Notes under the pieces: generated by a model
Database searches by the model: none
Seen by the model: the letters and a program-made list of their open reading frames with translations, nothing else
Told to the model about the DNA's origin: nothing
Program-made: the position numbers and the translations under genes
Shown here: positions 14,855 through 19,388 of the stretch, one piece after another
How positions within the stretch are numbered: the stretch's first letter is position 1
Layout of the letters: every line of letters starts with the position of its first letter
Assembly: GCA_041485285.1 (NCBI GenBank)
Contig: JBGPJF010000043.1
Coordinates: forward strand, 1-19,388
DNA from: DATEUP01 sp041485285
Lineage (GTDB): Archaea > Thermoplasmatota > DTKX01 > DATEUP01
Reading direction: 5' to 3'
DNA: 19,388 nucleotides

Positions 14855-15637
14855 TCAGCCGATGTACCGCAGGTCCTCGTTGGTCGCCTTCGCTTCGACC
14901 TGCTCGAGTTCGCGAAGCTTCGAGGTGATCTTGTCGATCTGAGCGGCCTTCTCGTCGAGCTTGGAGAGGTCGATGGGCAGCCCGAGGATCCCCTGGAGTT
15001 TCTTCAGCAGCGCGCGGGCCGAGGCGGGGTCCACGAAGTACCCGGAGGTCTCGCCCATGAGGCACGCGGCCGGGATGGCGCAGAGCTGGGCAAAGGCAAG
15101 CAGGAGGCCGGAGGCCCCGACGATGCCGGAGCCCGGCTCGCCCCGCGTGAGCGTGACGCCAAGCTCGCGCAGCTCTGCCACCATCTGCTTGTCGGAGGCC
15201 GCGCCAAGGACGCGGGGCTCCTCGACCATGTGCCCGACGCCGAAGCCGCCGAGCGTGATGACTTTGGAAACGTGGTACTTCTTGGCAAAGTCGACCATCG
15301 CCGACGAGAGGAGGAACTGTCCCTCGGGGGTGAGCCCCTGGTAGTCGCCGACCAGGATGATGAGGTCGTGCTTCTCGGAGCCGGTGCGCTTGTGGTAGTA
15401 GAGCTCGTTCGAGACGAGGCGGGCGATCCCGTCCTCTTCGACCATGACCTGCGGCGGGAAGTACTTCGAAAAGATGGAGGCGAACTTCTCGGCCTTGACT
15501 TCGGAGATCAGGTGCTCGGCGGCGAGCTTGCCGACGTTGCCCACCCCCGGCAGCCCTTCAAGCATGATGGGGGCGTCGAGGCCGAGCTCTTCCTTCTCGT
15601 AGACGATCGTGATGTCCTTGAACTGGATGTCGCGCAT
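14855..15637 (-). CDS. PAC2 family protein (proteasome assembly chaperone-like / ATP-grasp-superfamily annotated)
   Basis: This 260-residue protein has the archaeal PAC2 signature: PIMLEGLPGVGNVGKLAAEHLI at the N-terminus (split here as GLPGVGNVG then KLAAEHLI), a central ILVGDYQGL, and GGFGVGHMVEEPRVLGA. A later segment reads GSGIVGASGLLLAFAQ, followed by GETSGYFVDP, and the C-terminus is a coiled-coil-like KITSKLRELEQVEAKA. Eukaryotic PAC2 helps assemble proteasome alpha rings; the archaeal protein's exact role is not settled. ATG 15637 is chosen because AAGGAGA lies 9 bases before it, and the TATA box upstream gives a leader of about 17 bases. The frame extends 9 codons further, with a basic run typical of read-through. 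In many archaea this gene follows nop10 directly; here a plus-strand GNAT gene lies between. Confidence 0.85.
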   Translation of the reverse strand: MRDIQFKDITIVYEKEELGLDAPIMLEGLPGVGNVGKLAAEHLISEVKAEKFASIFSKYFPPQVMVEEDGIARLVSNELYYHKRTGSEKHDLIILVGDYQGLTPEGQFLLSSAMVDFAKKYHVSKVITLGGFGVGHMVEEPRVLGAASDKQMVAELRELGVTLTRGEPGSGIVGASGLLLAFAQLCAIPAACLMGETSGYFVDPASARALLKKLQGILGLPIDLSKLDEKAAQIDKITSKLRELEQVEAKATNEDLRYIG

Positions 15638-15674
15638 CGCCCGAGTTCTCCTTCGTCCAGCCACGCGGCTTGAC

Positions 15675-15687
15675 GGTATTTATTGAC
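15675..15687. promoter_or_regulatory. Shared bidirectional TATA region between PAC2 and GNAT genes
   Basis: The stretch GGTATTTATTGAC reads AATAAATA on the minus strand (transcript start near 15654, PAC2 start 15637) and TATTTATT on the plus strand (transcript start near 15707, before GTG 15730). One AT-rich element may therefore serve both divergent genes. The minus-strand reading is the better TATA match. Confidence 0.42.
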
Positions 15688-15729
15688 TACCCCAGTGCTT
15701 CGAATTTGCCGCAAGGCCACGCGGCCGAC

Positions 15730-16269
15730 GTGAAGACGAGGGCGATCCGGTACATGGTGAACGCGCCGATTTCGGCGGACGCCTTGCGGGGCATCTTTGA
15801 AGCCTCGGGGCTGCGCCGGCCGACCCGCGACACGCGGCGGCTTGCGCAGATGGCAAGACACGCCAACCTGACGGTCACCGCGTGGGACAAGGGGAAGCTC
15901 GTCGGGATTGCGCGCGCGCTCACCGACGGCGCGTACTGCTGCTACCTGTCCGACCATGGGGTTGCCGCCGAATACCAGCGGCAGGGGATCGGCCGCGGGA
16001 TGGTGCGGCGCATCAACAGGCGGCTCGGCGACCGGGTGATGCTCTTGCGCCTGGAAGGCGAGCGGGCGCGCGGCTACGATGCGAAACTGGGATTCGAGAA
16101 GGCAAGGAACGCCTGGAAGCTGCCGCGCAAGCGGTCGCGGCTACGGCTCGGCCTTGATGCGGGCGTCGTGCTCGAGTTTCGCGCGCCTGCGCAAGTGGCC
16201 CCATCGGTCCTCGGGCGAGTACTTCGGGGGCGAAGGGTCGCGCGAGGGCCCCTGGCACTTCGGGCATGA
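15730..16269 (+). CDS. GNAT family N-acetyltransferase
   Basis: This protein of about 179 residues has a GNAT core. NAPISADALRGIFEASGLRRP opens the fold (given here in parts: NAPISADAL, then GLRRP), LVGIARALTDG forms beta strands 2-3, and the acetyl-CoA loop is Q83-x-x-G86-x-G88 (YQRQGIGRG). The late segment RGYDAKLGFEKARNAW is the usual aromatic/GF motif. It should transfer acetyl from acetyl-CoA to an amine; the substrate is unknown. GTG 15730 is preferred, with ATG 15754 possible. No Shine-Dalgarno sequence is seen for either. The GNAT fold ends near residue 140, and the last ~43 residues lie antisense to nop10 (16141-16269). They are Arg-rich and low in character, and probably are not conserved. 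It sits on the opposite strand inside an otherwise minus-strand translation cluster. Confidence 0.8.
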   Translation: MKTRAIRYMVNAPISADALRGIFEASGLRRPTRDTRRLAQMARHANLTVTAWDKGKLVGIARALTDGAYCCYLSDHGVAAEYQRQGIGRGMVRRINRRLGDRVMLLRLEGERARGYDAKLGFEKARNAWKLPRKRSRLRLGLDAGVVLEFRAPAQVAPSVLGRVLRGRRVARGPLALRA

Positions 16270-16320
16270 TGCTTCGAGGGTGTAGGTGCCGCAGGCCGGG
16301 CACTGCCGGATCGTGCCCAC
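16141..16320 (-). CDS. nop10: Nop10, H/ACA ribonucleoprotein subunit
   Basis: This 59-residue protein starts at GTG 16320. The N-terminal half has a four-Cys zinc ribbon, QCPACGTYTL then CPKCQG. The middle reads PPKYSPEDRWGHLRRRAK, matching the conserved Nop10 PP-(R/K)-(F/Y)-SPEDP(Y/W)GK(Y) signature. Nop10 binds Cbf5 in the H/ACA particle that guides pseudouridylation of rRNA and assists ribosome assembly. The gene is the last of a run L44e, S27e, aIF2-alpha, nop10, starting 11 bases after the aIF2-alpha stop, with AGGGGG as a possible Shine-Dalgarno sequence. Its 3' 129 bases overlap the convergent GNAT gene. It is too short for most default gene-finding cutoffs, but the identification is firm. 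Confidence 0.93.
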   Translation of the reverse strand: MGTIRQCPACGTYTLEASCPKCQGPSRDPSPPKYSPEDRWGHLRRRAKLEHDARIKAEP

Positions 16321-16331
16321 GGGCGGGCCCC

Positions 16332-17111
16332 CTACTCTTGGCGGTCGAACGAGCCGCTGCCGCCGCTCTTCTTGATGGAGTCGACCGCGGCGTCGACGGA
16401 CTCCTTCAGCGTCGCTTCGGCGGCTTTGTAGTCGCCGGCGGTGACTTCGACGCGGTACTTCGGCGCCGCGAGGTACCGGACCTTCACGGCCGCTCCGCCC
16501 GCCTTCTCGGCGGCAATGAGCGCTTTCTGAATGTGCAGCACACCGTCGGGCGCGGCGCTGGTCACTTCGAGGTTGCCGGTGATCGTGACGGTGGGGAGCA
16601 CGATGTTCTCGCGGGCGATGTCGTTGAAGTGCTTGACCCAGGGGCCTTTGAAGCCCTCCGCCTCGAGCACCTTCGGGTCGGCCGCGGCCGCTTCGAAGGC
16701 GGCATAGCCCGTGCCGAAGGTCTTCACGATGTCGCCAGCAAACGTTTTGACGCCATCCTCGAAGGTCATCCCCGCGCGCTGGCAGACGATCTGCAGGAGC
16801 TTATCCGCGCGCTGCTCGTTCTTCCACTCCTGGATCTTCTCGCGCCGCTGGTGCTCGTTGACCTGCTTCAGCGACAGGTCGACGTGCCCCTTCTGGGTGT
16901 TGACCTGCATGACCTTGCACACGACTTTCTGGCCCTCGCGCACGTGGTCGCGGATGTACTTGACCCACCCCGAGGCGACCTCGGCGATGTGGATGAAGCC
17001 CTCTTTGCCGGGGAACTCGTCGAGCGAAGCGAACGCTCCGAAGTTCTTGACTTCCTTCACGGTGCCGACGACCAGGTCGCCGGCGTCCGGGTAATCGGTG
17101 AACCGGACCAT
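16332..17111 (-). CDS. eif2a: Translation initiation factor aIF2 subunit alpha
   Basis: This 259-residue protein is of normal length for aIF2-alpha. Residues ~10-85 form an S1-type RNA-binding barrel (GTVKEVKNFGAFASLDEFPG, then GFIHIAEV and VDLSLKQVNEHQRR). Residues ~90-170 are helical (EWKNEQRADKLLQIV), and ~175-255 form the alpha/beta domain (VTITGNLEVTSAAPDG). With beta and gamma subunits it delivers initiator Met-tRNA to the small ribosomal subunit. The start is ATG 17111. The upstream S27e gene ends 3 bases before it, and a GGGGGAG run inside the S27e end serves as Shine-Dalgarno. The C-terminus ends in a Gly/Ser-rich tail. Gene order agrees with the archaeal norm. Confidence 0.95.
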   Translation of the reverse strand: MVRFTDYPDAGDLVVGTVKEVKNFGAFASLDEFPGKEGFIHIAEVASGWVKYIRDHVREGQKVVCKVMQVNTQKGHVDLSLKQVNEHQRREKIQEWKNEQRADKLLQIVCQRAGMTFEDGVKTFAGDIVKTFGTGYAAFEAAAADPKVLEAEGFKGPWVKHFNDIARENIVLPTVTITGNLEVTSAAPDGVLHIQKALIAAEKAGGAAVKVRYLAAPKYRVEVTAGDYKAAEATLKESVDAAVDSIKKSGGSGSFDRQE

Positions 17112-17114
17112 CGA

Positions 17115-17300
17115 CTACAGCTCCCCCACGACGGTTCCGCGGACAATGACCTTGCCGCCGGTGGGGGTCGCGAGCGTCGCCGTGCACACGGAGCAGGGGA
17201 CGGGCACGTTCGCCTTCGAGAAGACGGGCTGCTCGTTGCCGCAGTCGGGGCACTTGACCTTGATGAATCCCGGGCGCTTGCGCGCGTTTTCGCCTTCCAC
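17115..17300 (-). CDS. rps27e: 30S ribosomal protein S27e
   Basis: This 61-residue zinc-binding ribosomal protein has paired Cys motifs CPDCGN and CSVCTA, spaced as in archaeal S27e, then a C-terminal strand GGKVIVRGTVV. The start is GTG 17300, supported by AAGGAG, which overlaps the L44e stop. The gap to L44e is 7 bases and the gap to aIF2-alpha is 3 bases, so translation is probably coupled within the operon. Confidence 0.94.
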   Translation of the reverse strand: MEGENARKRPGFIKVKCPDCGNEQPVFSKANVPVPCSVCTATLATPTGGKVIVRGTVVGEL

Positions 17301-17307
17301 CTGAAGC

Positions 17308-17589
17308 TCACTCCTTGATCTCGAAGATCTTGCTGCGCTTGACCGGCGCCTGGTGCGCCTTCTTGCAGATCTGGCAGCGGTAGCGCACCGCGATGCGCTT
17401 GGTGGGCTTCTCGCGGCCCTCCGGCTTGGGGCGCGGGAACCCGCGGTACCCGCGCGTCACGCGGCGGAAACGGCGCTGACCTGCAGAAAGTTCGGAGGCC
17501 TTCCGTTTCTTGACGCGCTCGACCTCATGGGGCCGGTGCTTCTTGCACGTCGGGCAGTACCGCTTGAGCACCCGCGGCGACTTCACCAT
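17308..17589 (-). CDS. rpl44e: 50S ribosomal protein L44e
   Basis: This 93-residue basic ribosomal protein of the large subunit has a four-Cys zinc site formed by YCPTCKKHRPHEVE at the N-terminus and YRCQICKKAHQ near the C-terminus. The middle holds the Lys/Arg-rich rRNA-binding run GQRRFRRVTRGYRGFPRP. The start is ATG 17589, about 26 bases after the predicted transcript start, with AGGAAGG in the leader as Shine-Dalgarno. It is the first gene of the operon that continues with S27e, aIF2-alpha and nop10. Confidence 0.94.
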   Translation of the reverse strand: MVKSPRVLKRYCPTCKKHRPHEVERVKKRKASELSAGQRRFRRVTRGYRGFPRPKPEGREKPTKRIAVRYRCQICKKAHQAPVKRSKIFEIKE

Positions 17590-17636
17590 ACTGGGCCTTC
17601 CTGTCCCTTGAGGGGAATGCGAGCAAGCGAACTCCC

Positions 17637-17646
17637 CTTTAAAAAG
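17637..17646 (-). promoter_or_regulatory. TATA box of the L44e-S27e-aIF2alpha-nop10 operon
   Basis: On the minus strand, CTTTTTAAAG is the most AT-rich patch in this area and predicts transcription from about 17615. The resulting ~26-base leader contains AGGAAGG before the L44e ATG. No other strong box lies inside the operon. Confidence 0.6.
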
Positions 17647-17664
17647 GTTGGTCAGGCCAGCGCG

Positions 17665-18294
17665 TCAGCGGAGGGTGTAAGCGCCCGTGCGAATCAGCGC
17701 GTCGACGACGGACTCCGAGGGGCCCACGATGTGGTTGGCCGTGTCGTGTCTTGTGAGGAACGGGAGGACGGCGCCAAAGCGCAGCGCCTTGAGGTGGAGC
17801 AGCGCGCGGCGTTTCGCCTCGGGGTCGCCGCCGTCGCGCACCTGGAGCGTGGCGGCGCCCTTCCCGCCGGAGATCGTCATGAAGTCGCCGGGAAAGAGGA
17901 AGCCGCGGTCCCGCATGACGTAGAGCATCGTCGAACCCGCCGAGTGGACGCCGGAGAAAATGGCGCGGACGCCGAGCGTCACGGGGCTGTCGCCCTCGAC
18001 AAGCGCGTCGGGCGCGCACGCGCGGATGGCGGGCGCGACTTGCCGGTGCGCGAAGAGCTTCGCGCGGTAGCGCTCCTTGAACTTGCACGCGTCGCCGGCG
18101 GCGAGCGCGTGCGTAACGAACACGGCCTTCGTGCCGCCGAGCCGGTCAACGGCTTGCGCGGTGGCCGGACCAAACGTTTGCGGGTCGATGAGGAGGCCGC
18201 CCTCGGTCGTGTCGACGAACCAAGTGAGCTCGCGCCACCCGCCGCCGATCTCGCCCTCTTCGACGAGGTACACACCCGGGAAGACCTCGTCCAC
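17665..18294 (-). CDS. Metallo-beta-lactamase-fold protein with a degenerate metal site
   Basis: This 209-residue protein has the MBL layout. The N-terminus reads VFPGVYLVEEGE then LTWFVDTTEGGLLIDP (the strand pair and the Asp of the first sheet). VFVTHALAAGDA occupies the position of the HxHxDH motif, GVHSAGS the third-ligand loop, FPGDFMT the bridging Asp, and RHDTANH the last His region. The metal motif is broken: H62 remains, but the second His is Leu64, and the Asp-His pair is replaced by Ala66-Gly67. H117, D137 and H183 are kept. The protein is therefore probably not a normal two-metal hydrolase. It may be a one-metal enzyme, a lyase/oxygenase-type variant or a binding protein. The start is GTG 18294, preceded by GAAGG. 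It may be co-transcribed with the small membrane protein 64 bases upstream. Confidence 0.8.
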   Translation of the reverse strand: MDEVFPGVYLVEEGEIGGGWRELTWFVDTTEGGLLIDPQTFGPATAQAVDRLGGTKAVFVTHALAAGDACKFKERYRAKLFAHRQVAPAIRACAPDALVEGDSPVTLGVRAIFSGVHSAGSTMLYVMRDRGFLFPGDFMTISGGKGAATLQVRDGGDPEAKRRALLHLKALRFGAVLPFLTRHDTANHIVGPSESVVDALIRTGAYTLR

Positions 18295-18358
18295 GCGACC
18301 TTCACGAAGCGTGGAGGAAATCAGGGTTCGCCTATGGGAAGCCGGTGCCCCGCACGGC

Positions 18359-18523
18359 TCAAATGGGGGCCGTCGCGATCAAGTACAGGGCGGTTCCAAG
18401 GGCCGCCAGCGCGCCCATCCCGAGCACGATGTACCACACCCACTTCGGGGCGGAGCCCGCGTCGGCGTCGGAGGTGCCGGCGTGCATATTCATGAAAATG
18501 CTCGGCGGCGTGTTGCCGGACAT
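18359..18523 (-). CDS. Small single-span membrane protein, unknown function
   Basis: This 54-residue open frame starts at ATG 18523. The N-terminal ~26 residues are polar and Met/Asp-rich (MSGNTPPSIFMNMHAG). They are followed by a helix APKWVWYIVLGMGALA that continues to the C-terminus ALYLIATAPI. A TATA box (18556-18563) predicts transcription about 11 bases before the ATG, and a GGGGCAGG run directly precedes it. Both support a real gene. The size and single C-terminal helix recall Sec61-beta/SecG, but the residues before the helix do not match that family, so no function is assigned. Confidence 0.6.
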   Translation of the reverse strand: MSGNTPPSIFMNMHAGTSDADAGSAPKWVWYIVLGMGALAALGTALYLIATAPI

Positions 18524-18554
18524 CCTGCCCCTCGGGCATCCTTTGGCGTCGGGG

Positions 18555-18563
18555 CCTTAAATG
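18555..18563. promoter_or_regulatory. Palindromic TATA element between the small membrane protein and the last GNAT gene
   Basis: CCTTAAATGG reads as a TATA box on both strands. On the minus strand (ATTTAAGG) it gives a transcript start near 18534 for the small membrane protein. On the plus strand it gives a start near 18585, well before the GNAT gene. For that gene a second box, CTATTCTA (about 18644-18652), would fit a shorter leader. Nothing else is recognised in the gap 18524-18702. Confidence 0.42.
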
Positions 18564-18702
18564 GCTCTGCCTCCAAGCATCCAGCGCAAGAATCAGGGTG
18601 CCGCCGCCTGGCTCGGCCAAGGCCGCGCGGAAGGCTATTCTACCCTCGGGCGCCTCTTTGGTCGGGGGTCCGACGCTGAAAACGCAGGCGGCAAGGCGCC
18701 TG

Positions 18703-19388
18703 ATGCAGAACAGAGTCGAGGCGACCCTGATCGCGGGCGCGGAGCGCCGGGACATCGCCGGATGCACGGTGCTGCTCCACCCCGCGCTCCCTGCAAACTC
18801 GTGGAACTTCGTCGTGGATGTCGACACCGAGGCGGCGGGTTTCGAGCGCTCGGTGCGCCGCGTCGAGAAGGAATTCCAAACGGCGCGCCGCTCGCCCGCG
18901 TGGATCACCGGCCCGTACGACCGGCCCGAGGACCTCGGCGAGCGCCTTTCGGCGCTCGACTACGCCCACGAGTCCGACCGCACGATCATGTTTTCGGAGA
19001 GCCGGCCGGAACTTGGCACCGGGGCCCCGCCGGGCGTCGAGGTTGAAGTGGCCGACGAGGTCACCGTCGACGAGTGCGTCGCGATCGCCGTGCAGCGGTA
19101 CGGCTGGTCGCATGAGTGGATGAAGCCGCTGCGCCGCGCGGCGCTCGCGGGAATTGAGCGCGGGCCCGACCACTACGCGATGTACCTCGCGACCCAGCAC
19201 GGCGCGGGAGTTGCGACCGCTTTCGTCGTCTACTCGGGGGCCACGGCGGGGCTCTACGGCATGGCGACCTCGCGGGAGTTCGAGGGCCGCGGCGTTGGCC
19301 GCGGCCTGCTTGCCAAGTGCGCGTCCGACGCGTTCGACCGCGGCATCGACCTGATGACGCTGCAAGTTGCGACCGGGTCGAAGGCCGA
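18703..19388 (+). CDS. GNAT family N-acetyltransferase with extra N-terminal domain (3' partial)
   Basis: The frame is open from ATG 18703 to the window edge, giving 228 residues, and the stop lies outside. Residues ~115-228 contain a GNAT fold: HYAMYLATQHGAGVATAFVV, then GLYGMATSREFEGRGVGRGL with the acetyl-CoA loop E-G-R-G-V-G-R-G, and IDLMTLQVATGSKA (strand 5). Residues 1-~110 form a separate alpha/beta region (NRVEATLIAGAERR, NSWNFVVDVD, YDRPEDLGERLSALDY), probably the degenerate N-terminal half found in two-domain GNAT proteins. The substrate is unknown. AAGGCG before the ATG could serve as Shine-Dalgarno. An in-frame TTG at 18658 would add 15 residues and cannot be ruled out. Continuous coding to the last base indicates that the gene is cut by the window, not broken. 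Confidence 0.82.
   Translation, partial: MQNRVEATLIAGAERRDIAGCTVLLHPALPANSWNFVVDVDTEAAGFERSVRRVEKEFQTARRSPAWITGPYDRPEDLGERLSALDYAHESDRTIMFSESRPELGTGAPPGVEVEVADEVTVDECVAIAVQRYGWSHEWMKPLRRAALAGIERGPDHYAMYLATQHGAGVATAFVVYSGATAGLYGMATSREFEGRGVGRGLLAKCASDAFDRGIDLMTLQVATGSKA

Noticed and set aside
13883..15673. A 596-codon plus-strand frame across the GPN GTPase and PAC2 genes
   Set aside because: The composition is typical of antisense GC-rich frames, and it crosses two well-identified genes and their promoter gap.
17353..18495. A 380-codon plus-strand frame opposite L44e and the MBL-fold gene
   Set aside because: It runs across the L44e promoter and two recognised genes, and its residues show only antisense composition.
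18359..18523. Assignment of the small membrane protein as Sec61-beta/SecG
   Set aside because: Only size and a single C-terminal helix agree. The conserved cytosolic segment before the helix in archaeal Sec61-beta is not seen.

Overview
The window is archaeal. It encodes ribosomal proteins L44e and S27e, translation factor aIF2-alpha and Nop10 in one run, plus an Orc1/Cdc6-type replication initiator, a GPN-loop GTPase, a PAC2-family protein and a UbiA prenyltransferase. TATA-like boxes (TTAAATA type) lie about 26 bases before the predicted transcript starts, many genes start with GTG, and leaders are short or absent. Base composition is strongly GC-rich. Together with large surface proteins, one ending in a PGF-CTERM-like anchor, this suggests a high-GC euryarchaeal or Thermoplasmatota-like lineage. 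That placement is inference; no rRNA gene is present to confirm it. No tRNA, rRNA, insertion sequence, phage gene or CRISPR array was seen, and no gene-free gap exceeds about 180 bases.

Layout. 1-2838, plus strand: the 3' part of a MoeA gene fused to a periplasmic-binding-protein-like domain, an HTH-CBS regulator and two tandem dodecins. 2850-4025, minus: a DUF72 protein with a C-terminal extension carrying a SWIM-like Cys/His motif. 4150-12076: a surface block in which a secreted FG-GAP/PKD protein (minus) and a secreted cadherin-like protein with a PGF-CTERM-like end (plus) flank a divergent Orc1/Cdc6 gene (minus). The 165-base gap upstream of that gene holds promoters in both directions and ORB-like repeats. 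12083-15637, minus: a DUF92 membrane protein, a UbiA prenyltransferase, a GPN-loop GTPase and a PAC2-family protein. 15730-16269, plus: a GNAT acetyltransferase. 16141-17589, minus: the nop10, aIF2-alpha, S27e, L44e operon. 17665-18523, minus: a degenerate metallo-beta-lactamase-fold protein and a 54-residue membrane protein. 18703-end, plus: a second GNAT protein cut by the window edge.

How the genes fit together. The translation/ribosome-biogenesis operon is the clearest functional unit. PAC2 is often found directly after nop10 in other archaea, so the plus-strand GNAT gene appears to split that arrangement. DUF92 and UbiA are plausibly both concerned with polyprenyl (lipid or quinone) metabolism. 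The two very large surface proteins probably act in adhesion or in building the cell envelope. The most unusual items are the DUF72-SWIM fusion, the Trp-less dodecin pair, the Orc1/Cdc6 gene with a possible origin between two giant surface genes, the 129-base antisense overlap of the GNAT and nop10 genes, and the MBL protein that has lost much of its metal site.
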